From DASQMT01 sp963835735 (lineage in GTDB: Bacteria; Actinomycetota; Thermoleophilia; Solirubrobacterales; Solirubrobacteraceae), in the NCBI GenBank assembly GCA_963835735.1, contig CAWIGP010000005.1, positions 558,001 through 622,000 of the forward strand: 64,000 bases of DNA, given 5' to 3'. This document shows, piece after piece, positions 25,897-34,951 of the stretch (positions are counted from its first letter, which is position 1; every line of letters begins with the position of its first letter). The notes below the pieces were generated by a model, which saw nothing but the letters and a program-made list of their open reading frames with translations, was not told the DNA's origin and made no database searches. The position numbers and the translations under genes are program-made.

Positions 25897-26187
25897 CTAC
25901 ATGCGAACCTCGGCTCCGACCTGATACACGTCGACCGACGAGCGCTTCCCCGCCGCGTCGGGCGGGTTCATCTCCTCGAGCGCGCGCTCGCTCACCCGCA
26001 GGTCCTCCTCGCTGGCGAACAGGCCGATGATCATCGTCCGGCCGCCGTCGGGATCGACGAGCATCGTCAGGCCGTTGCTCTTGACGCCCGGGGGCGGCCC
26101 CTGCGGGATGCTGGACCGCATCTCCTCGGCCGCGGCGCGGATGCCGTCGGGCGTCCCGCCCTCGAACGTCGTCACTCGTGCAAGCAT
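25897..26187 (-). CDS. Dimeric alpha-beta barrel (ABM-like) small protein
   Basis: A 96-aa protein, MLARVTTFEGGTPDGIRAAA ... GLTMLVDPDGGRTMIIGLFA ... VDVYQVGAEVRM, with the beta-alpha-beta pattern of antibiotic-biosynthesis-monooxygenase or stress-response dimeric alpha-beta barrel proteins. It lacks obvious catalytic residues. Shine-Dalgarno GGAGGAG precedes ATG 26187. Function unknown; relatives bind small aromatics or act as cofactor-free oxygenases. Confidence 0.7.
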   Translation of the reverse strand: MLARVTTFEGGTPDGIRAAAEEMRSSIPQGPPPGVKSNGLTMLVDPDGGRTMIIGLFASEEDLRVSERALEEMNPPDAAGKRSSVDVYQVGAEVRM

Positions 26188-26233
26188 CGCAGCACTCTCC
26201 TCCGTGTTGTTGAGCGCCCCTGTCGCGCAACAC

Positions 26234-26353
26234 TACCTCGCCCGCCTGGCAGTCGACGTCGTCATTGACATCCAGAACACGCCCGGCGCACCGGCCCGGA
26301 TGGCGGCCGCGATCAGCGACGCCGGCGTGAGACGCGAGCCGATCCCGGCGTAG
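26234..26353 (+). pseudogene. ACT-domain-like gene fragment
   Basis: The frame ending at 26353 reads LAVDVVIDIQNTPGAPARMA then AAISDAGVRREPIPA. The core I-x-NTPGxxARxxxAIxDAGV strongly resembles the first strand and helix of an ACT (amino-acid-binding) domain. Nothing upstream in frame continues the domain and the end is abrupt, so it looks like a gene stump. No start codon is credible. Confidence 0.35.
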
Positions 26354-26414
26354 GTGAGCACCGCGCAAGGTCACCCTTGTCCGCAACCGTCATGGGACGA
26401 GTACGCTTGCGCCG

Positions 26415-26642
26415 ATGGCGAAGCATGTGCACATCCGGCCGCTCCCCGAAGGCGATCAGGCGCAGGCCCAGCACGTGGTCCAGAAGCTCGAGACTCACCT
26501 CGCCAGACCGAGCGTGCGGACCGAGCAGGGGCACCGCTTCGAGTTCGGCGACGAGGAGCCCGTCCCCGAGTCCGGCGATCTGAGCGAGGCGCTCGACGCG
26601 GTCGCGCCGGGCTGGCGCAACCACGTCGAGATGGGCCTCTGA
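26415..26642 (+). CDS. 75-aa conserved-looking small protein
   Basis: MAKHVHIRPLPEGDQAQAQH begins an intact acidic ORF with helical pattern, ending GWRNHVEMGL. TACGCT (26402-26407) lies 7 nt before the ATG, in line with the leaderless promoters of this genome, which supports a real gene. No recognised family; no membrane segment or Cys. Confidence 0.6.
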   Translation: MAKHVHIRPLPEGDQAQAQHVVQKLETHLARPSVRTEQGHRFEFGDEEPVPESGDLSEALDAVAPGWRNHVEMGL

Positions 26643-26666
26643 CGCCGCTCAGCCGGAGACTGGGGG

Positions 26667-27533
26667 CTAGCGCGCGTACGAGCGGTCCTCCCACGCGCCG
26701 GCCGCGGCGGCGTCGCGCGCGTACTCGCGGAAGTCGCGCGGCTCGCGCCCGAGCGCCCGCTGGACGCCGTCGGCGAGCTTGGCGTTGCGGCCGTCGAGCA
26801 CCTCGGTGAACAGGTAGGTGAGCAGCCACAGCTCGTCGGATGAGACGCCCACATCGGTGAGCGCCGCGCGGAACGTGTCCAGCGGGATCGTCTGGAAGCT
26901 CAGCTCGCGCCCGCTCGCCTCGGCGATCTCCGCGACGGCGTCCGCGAAGGTCAGCAGCCGCGGGCCGGTGAGCTCGTAGGTCTCGCCGTGGTGCCCGGGC
27001 TCGGTGAGCGCCGCGACCGCGACGTCGGCGATGTCGTCGGCGTCGACGAACGGCTCCGGGATGTCGGCGACCGGCAGCGCCAGGACGCCGTCGAGCAGCG
27101 CCTCCCGCATGAACGCCTCGCTGAAGTTCTGGCTGAACCAGGTGGCGCGCACGATCGTCCACTCGGGGGCGCCCGCCTCGCGCACGACCTGCTCGCACCG
27201 CTCGGCCTCCTCCTCGCCACGGCCGGCGATCAGCACGAGCCGTCGGACGCCGCGCTCGGCCGCGAGCCGCGCGAACCCGCCGACGAGGTCGACCGAGCCC
27301 GGCACCGCGAGGTCGGGGTAGTAGGAGATGTAGACCGCGTCGACGCCCTCCAGCGCCGGCTCCCACGTCTCGCGGGCTTCCCAGTCGAACGGGATGTCGG
27401 CCGAGCGCGAGCCGCTGCGCGTCGCCACGCCGCGCGCCTGCAGCCGCTCCAGCACGCGACGGCCGGTCTTGCCGGTCGCGCCGAGCACGAGGGTCATCGG
27501 GTTGCTCTGCGTGTGATCGGTCATGAGGGACAT
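26667..27533 (-). CDS. NmrA-like NAD(P)-binding protein
   Basis: About 288 aa with a Rossmann start MTLVLGATGKTGRRVLERLQ (GxxGxxG), then ADIPFDWEARETWEPALEGV and DAVYISYYPDLAVPG, and GRGEEEAERCEQVVREAG in the SDR-atypical pattern of NmrA/HSCARG-type NADP sensors and NAD(P)H:quinone-like oxidoreductases. The Tyr-x3-Lys of classical SDRs is absent. An ATG at 27533 or a few residues downstream could serve. No close neighbour suggests its role. Confidence 0.85.
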   Translation of the reverse strand: MSLMTDHTQSNPMTLVLGATGKTGRRVLERLQARGVATRSGSRSADIPFDWEARETWEPALEGVDAVYISYYPDLAVPGSVDLVGGFARLAAERGVRRLVLIAGRGEEEAERCEQVVREAGAPEWTIVRATWFSQNFSEAFMREALLDGVLALPVADIPEPFVDADDIADVAVAALTEPGHHGETYELTGPRLLTFADAVAEIAEASGRELSFQTIPLDTFRAALTDVGVSSDELWLLTYLFTEVLDGRNAKLADGVQRALGREPRDFREYARDAAAAGAWEDRSYAR

Positions 27534-27670
27534 GGAACCCTGCCGGAGAAAGACTTTCCATGGCCGAGGCGCGCGAGTTCATGCGCGAGCGTCTAGCGGC
27601 AAGCCGATCACCACCGCGTCGCGTCCGGGGGCGCCGCGCCCCCTGCGGGATCGTCGCTACGGTCGCGCAC

Positions 27671-28078
27671 ATGCCGATCCAAACGCTGAACATCCCGGGC
27701 CTGCCCGAGCCCCAGGGCTACATGCACATCGCGATCGCGAGCGGCAGCCGCGTCGTGTTCCTCGCCGGCCAGGTCGCACAGGACGCCGACGGTGAGCTGG
27801 TGGGCGCGGGCGACCTCGCCGCGCAGATGGAGCAGGCGATGCTGAACGTCGCCGCGGGACTCGACGCCGCCGGCGCGACGATCGCCGACATCGCCAAGAC
27901 CACGCTCTACGTGGTCGACTGGGACGAGTCGAAGCTGGAGCAGCTCCTAGCGGGATTCGGGCGCGCGGCGGAGCGGCTCGGCGCGGCGGCGTCGGCGCCG
28001 GCCACGCTGATACCCGTGCCGCGCTTGTTCGAGCCGGGCCACCTGGTCGAGGTCGAGGTGACGGCCGTCCTCCCGTGA
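27671..28078 (+). CDS. RidA/YjgF-YER057c family protein
   Basis: 135 aa from ATG 27671, supported by a TACGGT hexamer (27658-27663) 7 nt upstream. The family fold shows in GSRVVFLAGQVAQDADGELV, ADIAKTTLYVVDWDESKLEQ and ATLIPVPRLFEPGHLVEVEV. RidA trimers hydrolyse reactive enamines/imines. The usual Arg of the active site (near R-x-x-xxP) is in the VPRLF segment. A frame open upstream from 27560 lacks a good start and is not included. Confidence 0.9.
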   Translation: MPIQTLNIPGLPEPQGYMHIAIASGSRVVFLAGQVAQDADGELVGAGDLAAQMEQAMLNVAAGLDAAGATIADIAKTTLYVVDWDESKLEQLLAGFGRAAERLGAAASAPATLIPVPRLFEPGHLVEVEVTAVLP

Positions 28079-28081
28079 CGC

Positions 28082-29470
28082 TCAGCGCGTCAGTGGCAGC
28101 TCGGCGCGCACGAGCGTGCCCTCGCCGGGCGGGCTGACGACCGTCAGATTGCCGTCGAGCGCGCCGACGCGGTCGGCCAGGCCTGTGAGCCCGGATCCGG
28201 CGTCGGCGCGTGCGCCGCCGATGCCGTCGTCGCGCACCTCGATCACGAGGTCGCGTTCCTCCTCGGCCACGCGCACTGTCGCGTGGGTCGCGCGCGCGTA
28301 CTTGGCGACGTTGGTCAGCGACTCCGCCACCGTGTAGTAGGCGGTGGTCTCGAGCGTCGGCGCGAGCCGGCCCTCGGGCGCCGCGACGATCTCTACCGGC
28401 ACCGGCGCGCGGCCGGCGAGCGCCTCGATCGCCGGCGCAAGCCCGCGCTGCGTGAGCACCGCCGGGTGGATCCCGCGTGCGAGCTCGCGCAGCTCGGCCG
28501 AGGTGGCGGCCAGCTCCTCCGCGAGCCGGTCGAGGAACGGGCCGGCCGACGCCTGATCGGCCTCGAGCCGCGAGCGCGCCACACGGACCTCGAGCGAGAG
28601 CGCGACGAGCCGCTGCTGCGCGCCGTCGTGGAGGTCGCGCTCGATCCTCCGCCGTGCGGCGTCGCCCGCCGCGACGATGCGGGCGCGCGAGGCGCGCAGC
28701 TCGGCGGTGCGCGCCTCCTCGATCTCGCGCCGCCGCAGCGCCTCCTCGGCCGCGCGCCGCTCGGTGATGTCGAAGATCACGCCGTCCATCCACAGCCGGC
28801 CGCCCGACCCCGAGACGAGCTGGCCACGGTCGAGCACCCAGCGGATCTCGCCGTCGGCGCGCACGATCCGGTACTCCAGTCCGAACGGGGCCTCGCCGGT
28901 CGCCGTGGCGACCGCCCGCTCGATCCCTTCCTTGTCGTCTGGATGGATGATGCTCATCAGCGTGCGCCGCGAGCTCGCGATGAAGTTGTCGGCGGGATAG
29001 CCGGAGATCCGCTCGATCTCGTCGGTGATCAGCTCGAGCCGGTGGCCGGCGTGCCAGGCCGAGCGGTACACGGCGCCGGGGACCGTCGCCATCAGCGAAC
29101 GCAGCAGCGCGTCGTCGGAGCGCTGTTGCACCGCCCGCAGGCCGGTGCGCGCACGGGCGAGCAGCTGCACGCGCGTGAACGGGCGGTGCAGGTAGTCGTC
29201 GGCGCCGACGTCGACGACCTTGCCGGGCGCCGAGCTGGTGATCGCAAGCAGCCACGAGCTGCCGAGGCGCGGGTCGGCGCGCAGCGCGACGCATACGCCG
29301 GCGGCGTCCAGGCCTCCCGCGCCGGACTCTCGGTCCACGATCACGAGGTCGGCCGGCTCCTCGCCGAGCGCCTTCAGCGCGGCCTCGGCGCCCGGCACGG
29401 TGCGCGTGGCGTGGCCGGCCGCGTGCAGCCAGGAGCCGACCTCCGGCTCGGTGGTTCCGACCAGGAGAAC
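28082..29470 (-). CDS. Hybrid sensor: degenerate receiver-PAS-HisKA_3 histidine kinase
   Basis: From N- to C-terminus: receiver-like domain (phospho-acceptor context DLVIVDRE, then ITSS and LHRPF), PAS domain (AVYRSAWHAGHRLELITDEI), HisKA_3 with ERDLHDGAQQRLVALSLEVR and a HATPase (TVAESLTNVAKYA, VRDDGIGG, GSGLTGLADRV). The receiver's acidic pocket is replaced (VLLVGTTEPEV) and its Lys is His-Arg, so it may be a dimerisation or ligand module. The frame is open upstream of GTG 29398 to at least 29470 but has no ATG/GTG there, so the true start is unresolved, perhaps because of an indel. No partner regulator is adjacent. Confidence 0.85.
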   Translation of the reverse strand, partial: VLLVGTTEPEVGSWLHAAGHATRTVPGAEAALKALGEEPADLVIVDRESGAGGLDAAGVCVALRADPRLGSSWLLAITSSAPGKVVDVGADDYLHRPFTRVQLLARARTGLRAVQQRSDDALLRSLMATVPGAVYRSAWHAGHRLELITDEIERISGYPADNFIASSRRTLMSIIHPDDKEGIERAVATATGEAPFGLEYRIVRADGEIRWVLDRGQLVSGSGGRLWMDGVIFDITERRAAEEALRRREIEEARTAELRASRARIVAAGDAARRRIERDLHDGAQQRLVALSLEVRVARSRLEADQASAGPFLDRLAEELAATSAELRELARGIHPAVLTQRGLAPAIEALAGRAPVPVEIVAAPEGRLAPTLETTAYYTVAESLTNVAKYARATHATVRVAEEERDLVIEVRDDGIGGARADAGSGLTGLADRVGALDGNLTVVSPPGEGTLVRAELPLTR

Positions 29471-29539
29471 GCCGGCCTGGCGGCGACGGATGAACCCAGG
29501 ATGAATCGATGCCTCCTCGAGCGGCCATTCAATCAGGCG

Positions 29540-30737
29540 TCAGCTGAACGTCTCGAGCGCCTCGTCGATCGCCGCCGCGCCGGCCGCGCAGGCCCGGCGC
29601 GCAGCGGCGCCGCGCAGTCGCGGGCAGCCCTCGCGCGCGAACGCCCCGTCGGTCAGCACGGCCGCCGTCTTGCCGAGCCAGCGGTAGCACGCGTCGCGCG
29701 CCGGCCGCGCGCAGCGTCGAGCAGCGGTCCGCGAGCGCGACGAGCTCAACTGTCTTCGCGTCCTTGAGGTTCTGCACCTTGACGCCACGGACGCAGGCCG
29801 CCGCGTCGGACATCGATCCGAGGCCGGCGCAGATGTCGAGCTGCACGGCCGGGTCGGACGGGCCGATCACCGACGCCGCCGTGATGCACGCCTCGCGCTG
29901 GAGGCCGCTCAGCCCGGAGCAGAGCGAGTCCAGGTCCTCGGGCGCCTCGATCGCGAACGCCGTCGGCCGGTTCTCGATCCAGGCGCGATACCAGCAGGGC
30001 CGCACGAACTCCTGCGGCGCCGCCGCGCAGAGCGCGCGCGGGTCCCGCACCGGCTCCTCGGCCAGCGTGGCGTCGTCCATGCCCGCGACCGCGAACCAGT
30101 AGTCGTGGTAGGCGCCCTGGGCGCAGTCCGCGGCCGCGCGCGGGCCTAGCGCCCGGCAGAGCTTCAAGGCAGGCTCGAGCCGGTCGCCGTAGACGCGCAT
30201 GAACGCATGCCCGAAGCCATGGATGCAGCTGTAGTTCTGATAGCGCGTCCGCGCGCTGCCGCACACGCGCGCCGCCTCGCCCGCCCGCGTCGGATCGAGG
30301 TCCGGAGCGATCGCGGTCACCATGCCGTGCGCGAACCCGGCGGTGCAGCCGGGGTCGTTGCTCTGCGGCAGGTAGTCCATCAGCGTCGCGAGCTCGAGGC
30401 CGGCCTCGCGCGCGTACGTGCGCCCGACAGTGTGCATGATCCCGTGGCAGTCGGCGACGAGCGACGGTCCCTCCTTCCACGCGCTCGCGGCGATCGCCTC
30501 GACGGCCGGGCGCGGGTCGTCGCGCCCGCGCACCAGCGAGATGTATGCGCGCGTGTAGCAGTCGCGCGCGCCTTCGCCGCCGAGCCCGCGGCACTCGTCG
30601 AGGTCCGGCAGCCGCACGGCGGCGGGCGCGCGCGGCGGCTCCGGCTCCTCCCCGCCGCCGACGACCGCGACGGCCGCGCCCACCGAGACGATGCCGGCGA
30701 GCGCGACCGCGAGCGCGAGGAGGAGTCGTCGCGTCAG
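29540..30737 (-). CDS. Secreted Cys/His-motif protein (CxxGxxH repeats; one frameshift)
   Basis: No ATG is available; the frame opens from a CTG near 30737 into a Sec-type signal or anchor (RRLLLALAVALAGIVSVGAA). The mature part has recurring Cys-x2-Gly-x2/3-His elements: DCHGIMHTVGR, GCTAGFAHGM, SCIHGFGHAF and CAQGAYHDYW, plus several further Cys in pairs (RVCGSA, LCRALG, CAAAP, PCWYRA, CSGLSG, EACITA). After a frameshift near 29715 it ends CYRWLGKTAAVLTD ... AIDEALETFS. The 4-bp proximity to the upstream M14 peptidase gene suggests co-transcription. The motif spacing hints at metal or heme binding but the family is unknown to me. Confidence 0.65.
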
Positions 30738-30740
30738 CGC

Positions 30741-33545
30741 CTACCCGATCCGGAACCTCTGGCGGCCGAAGGCCACGTTCCCCTTGATGTCCTCGGCGCG
30801 CCAGCGGAACGTCGTGGTCTCGTCGACGTGGAACACCTCGCCCGGCTCACGCGGGCCGGTGGAGTCCCATCCGGCCGAGTCCTCCGTCGGCCTGGAGCCG
30901 TCGGTCGTGTAGTGGATCACCGAGGGCTCGTTGACGTACTCGAACGTCGTCTCGATCGGGTCCTCCGAACGGGTCTCCCCGGTCATCCTGACCTGCGGCG
31001 GCGTGGTGTCCTTCGCGTAGGAGAACGCCGACTCCAGCAGCCCGTAGTTGCCCGCCGCGAACTCGAGCGCCTCGAACTTGCCCTCGGTCGCGTAGTCCGG
31101 CTGGAAGCCGACGCCCGACTGCGTGACGCCGCCGGACACCGCCGTGCCGACCGCGTGCGCCTTCGCGAGCGGCTCGGTGAGCGTCACGTTCGCCGCCGGG
31201 CTCTGCGGGTTCGGGTTGATGACCGCGTCGATGAAGCGGATCTCCTCGTTCGGGCGTCCCCTTCTCGAACGTGATCTTGTCGCCCTTGTCGAACCCGTTG
31301 CGGTTGGCGAGCCGGACCCCGGTGTCGCCCACCGCGCCCGCCACGTTCAGAACGGTGTCGGTGTACCGGTCGGCGCCCGTCTCGAAGCTGTACGCGATGA
31401 CGTCGCGCTCGTACCAGTGCTCATCGGCGCTGTTGCCGCCGGCCGAGTACAGCACGTCGGCGATCGGCCCGGTGCGCTCCGGGAGGATCGCGGTGTTGCG
31501 CACCTCCTTGATGCGGTTGAGGATCCGGTCGCCGGCGGCGAAGAAGTACTTCTCGACGCCGATGTTCGCGTGCACGAGGTCGCCCTCGCCGCGATCGGGC
31601 AGGTACGCGCCCGGCGCCCACATGAAGTAGCCGCCGAAGCTGTGGATGTTGTTCGAGAACTTGATGTTCGTGAACTTGTCCGCGACCCACAGCTCGTTGC
31701 GGATCTCCGGCTCGGACGCCTCGCCCGGACCGGTGTAGACGTCGCTCGTGCACGAGTGCGACGCGCCGATGTAGCCGTCGAAGATCGTCCCGACGGTGTT
31801 GTTGCGGTTCAGGTCGACTCCCCACGCGTTGCGCGAGGCCGGGTCGTTGTTGGTGTACGGCAACCCGGTGTCGGGCCTGATCCGCGGCGCCCAGAAGTTC
31901 GGCGCGAACGGATCGTCGGTCTCCTCACCGCCCTCGACGCACCAGTTCGTCATGTTGCGACGCTGGAAGCCGAAGTTGTGCAGCGAGAGGTGCGAGCCGT
32001 CGGGATTCGACGACGGCAGGATGAAGATGTCGAGGTTGTCGACCAGCTTGCGCGTCTGCGGGTCGATCGCGTAGTTGCGCAGCAGCTGCTCCGCCGTCTC
32101 CAGGCAGGTCAGCGGCGTCGCCCACTCGCGCGCGTGCTGCTGGCAGTACAGGAACACGCCGACCTTCGAGCCGTCGCGCTTCTTGCCGATCCGCAGCACC
32201 GAGTACTTGAACGGCCCGCGCTGGACGTGGGCGTTCGTCGCGGTGGAGAGGAAGTCGGACAGGTTGACCTTCGCGCGCGGCTGCACGATCCCGGCGCCGG
32301 CGTTGCCGCGGAACGTAGTCGCCTGGAGCAGCGCGCTCGCCTGCGGGCTGGCGTTGATCGCGGCGGCGACCTGCGCCGCCGTGCTCGCCAGCGCGCCGGT
32401 CGCGTCGGTGCCCAGCCGCACCAGCACGTCCTTGCCGGTGACGGTCACCATGGCCGGCGCGTTGAGCTGACCCGGATGGATGAACTCGGCGGTGATGTCG
32501 TTGCCGCCCTCGTGGCCCCAGGCGCGCGACGTGAGCACGACAGCCTGGCCCTGCGCCGCGGTCGGCGGTGTCACTCCGGACTCGCTCGTGCCGGCCATCG
32601 TGGCCTGCGCCCTGCGCTGGTAGCCGTTGGTCTTGTACGGCAGCGGAATGAGCTGCGCGATGTTCGGGAACTCGCGCCGCGAGCTGGTCGAAGCGCTCGT
32701 AGACCTCGGTCGGGTCCATGTAGCGCGTCGTGAAGTCGCGCATGAAGAGGTCGCCCATCGGAGGCAGGCCGCCACCGAGCCACGTCTTCACGTCGTCCTC
32801 GATCGTGGCGCCGGTGCTCGACCCGATCCGGATGCGGCTCGGCCGCCGCGGCGTGAACGTGCCGGCGTCGCCGATCCGGATCAGCTCACGGTGCTCGATG
32901 TACGTGTTCGGCTCCGTGTCCGGGTCGACGTTCACGTTCATCGGCCGTGCCGGCGTGCCGATCGGCGTCCCCGCTCCCTCGTTCCACGCGAGCGTCAGCG
33001 TCGGACCGGTGTAGTCGCCCTCCTCCGGGTCCACCGTGGCCAGGCGGGTCTTCGCCTCGACGGACAGGAAACGCCCGGCGTAGTTCTCGAAGTAGTCCGC
33101 ACGCAGGATCACGAGCTCGTCCTCGTGGGTGCGCGGCGTGATGACCTCCTCGCCGAGCGCAGCGTCCTCGGCGCGGTTCTCCTTGCGTACGTCGAGCTGA
33201 CGCTCCTGGATCCGGTCGCGCCACGTGCTGCGGCCCTCGATCGTGCGGCCGACCTCGAAGCCCGCCGCGTCGATCGCCGCGATCTCGTCGTCGTTGCCGA
33301 AGACGGTCACCGTCACCGTGCCGTCGGCCTCCTGGCGGAGGTAGTGCTCGTTGAAGTCGATGCCATAGCGCTCGGCCTCCAGCTGGAGGCGCATCGCGGC
33401 ACCCTTGTCGGGGAGGTTGACCTCGACCAGGCTCTCGCCCTGGTTCGGATCGACGCCGCGCTCCTCGGCGCCGGCGGATGCACCACCGCCGAGTGCCGAC
33501 CGCACAGACGCACGCGCCCACCAGCCACCGCCGCCGCGAACCCAT
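30741..33545 (-). CDS. Secreted M14 zinc carboxypeptidase with chitobiase-like C-terminal domain (three frameshifts)
   Basis: Starts at ATG 33545 with a signal peptide (MGSRRRWLVGACVCA...), then a long N-terminal region. The M14 catalytic core holds the zinc motif CQQHAREWATPL (HxxE), SSNPDGSH, VDLNRNN, the second zinc His in NNIHSFGGYF and the catalytic Glu in AYSFETGAD. The C-terminal domain has YTTDGSRPTE, a chitobiase/CHB-type beta-sandwich. Frame breaks near 33495, 32685 and 31255 separate the parts. About 934 aa if corrected. It probably cleaves C-terminal residues of extracellular peptides; the following Cys/His gene is probably co-transcribed. Confidence 0.88.
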
Positions 33546-33658
33546 CGTGACCCCCCGCTGAGATTTGGCCGGGATCAGATCAAACACGCCGCCGTTCGTC
33601 AACGCGAGATAAAGGTGCATCGTCACAACCAGGACGGCGGGCGGCGATACTCGCCGCC

Positions 33659-34906
33659 ATGAGCCTCTTCGACGTGCTGCCGCAGACGGCCTCGACCGCG
33701 GCCGACGGGCGACTGGCGATCGGCGGCTGCGCGCTTGCCGACCTCGCCGCCGAGTTCGGCACGCCCGCGTTTGTCGTCGACGAGCAAGGGCTGCGCGAGA
33801 CCGCGCGCTCCTACCTCGACGCGTTCGCCCGCCGCCACCCGCGCACGAGCGTGCACTTCGCGTCGAAGGCGCTCCCCTGCGCGCCGGTCACGCGCCTGCT
33901 CGCCGAGGAGGGGCTCGGCTGCGACGTCGCCTCCGCCGGCGAGCTCGCGATCGCGCTGGCGGCCGGCTTCCCGCCCGGCGAGATCCTGCTGCACGGCAAC
34001 GCGAAGTCCGACGAGGACATCTCCGCCGCCTTGGACGCCGGCGTCGGCCTGGTCGTGATCGACGGGCCGGACGACGTCGAGCGGCTGGAACGGCTGGCGA
34101 CCGCGCCGCAGGCGGTGCTGCTGCGGGTCAACCCGTCGGTGCCCGGGCAGACCCACGCCGCGATGGACACGGGCAGCCCGGAGGCGAAGTTCGGCGTCTC
34201 GCTCGACGCCGCGCCGGGGCTGCTCGAGCGGATCGCCGCGGCGGAGCTGCTCGACTTGCGCGGACTGCACGTCCACATCGGCTCGCAGCTGCTCGACCTC
34301 GACGGCTTCGCCCGCGCCGCCGAGGCGCTCGCCGCGCTCGGGCGCTTCCCGGTCTACGACCTCGGCGGCGGGCTCGGGATCGCGTACCGCCCCGGCGACC
34401 GCGCGCCGTCGATCGACGACTACGCGGAGGCGACCGTCGCTGCGCTGACGCGGCACCTCGATCCCGCCGCCGAGCTGATCGTCGAGCCCGGCCGCTCGGT
34501 CGTCGGGCGCTCGATCGTGACCCTCTACTCGGTCGTGACGGTCAAGCGCGGGCGGGTCACCCACGTCGCGGTGAACGGCGGCATGGGCGACAACCTCGAG
34601 CCGATGTTGTACGGCCAGCGGTTCGCGCCCGCGATCGTCGACCGCGAGCGCCCGGCCGAGACGTGCGACCTCGTCGGGCATCACTGCGAGAGCGGCGACG
34701 TCCTCGGCAGGGGCGTCGAGCTCGCCACGCCCGCCGTCGGCGACCTGCTCGTGATGCCGGTCACGGGCGCGTACTGCTACTCGCTGGCGAACAACTACAA
34801 CGGCGCGCGCCGGCCGCCGGTGGTGATCTGCCGCGACGGCGACGCCCGGCTCGCCGTGCGGCGCGAGCGGACCGAGGACCTGCTCGCGCGGGATGTGGGC
34901 CTTTGA
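33659..34906 (+). CDS. lysA: Diaminopimelate decarboxylase-like (alanine-racemase-fold PLP decarboxylase)
   Basis: A 415-aa PLP enzyme of fold type III, last step of lysine synthesis (meso-DAP to lysine). PLP Lys motif VHFASKALPCAPVT, HIGSQ, GGGLGIAYRPGD, EPGRSVVG and the partner-subunit catalytic Cys in HHCESGDVLGRG are in order. A GATACT -10-like hexamer (33646-33651) lies 7 nt before the ATG. Other DAP/ornithine-type decarboxylases are close relatives, so the substrate is inferred. Frame intact. Confidence 0.88.
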   Translation: MSLFDVLPQTASTAADGRLAIGGCALADLAAEFGTPAFVVDEQGLRETARSYLDAFARRHPRTSVHFASKALPCAPVTRLLAEEGLGCDVASAGELAIALAAGFPPGEILLHGNAKSDEDISAALDAGVGLVVIDGPDDVERLERLATAPQAVLLRVNPSVPGQTHAAMDTGSPEAKFGVSLDAAPGLLERIAAAELLDLRGLHVHIGSQLLDLDGFARAAEALAALGRFPVYDLGGGLGIAYRPGDRAPSIDDYAEATVAALTRHLDPAAELIVEPGRSVVGRSIVTLYSVVTVKRGRVTHVAVNGGMGDNLEPMLYGQRFAPAIVDRERPAETCDLVGHHCESGDVLGRGVELATPAVGDLLVMPVTGAYCYSLANNYNGARRPPVVICRDGDARLAVRRERTEDLLARDVGL

Positions 34907-34951
34907 GGCGGCGCGTTTGCACGCGGCGCCCGGATAGCGGACGATCGCACG

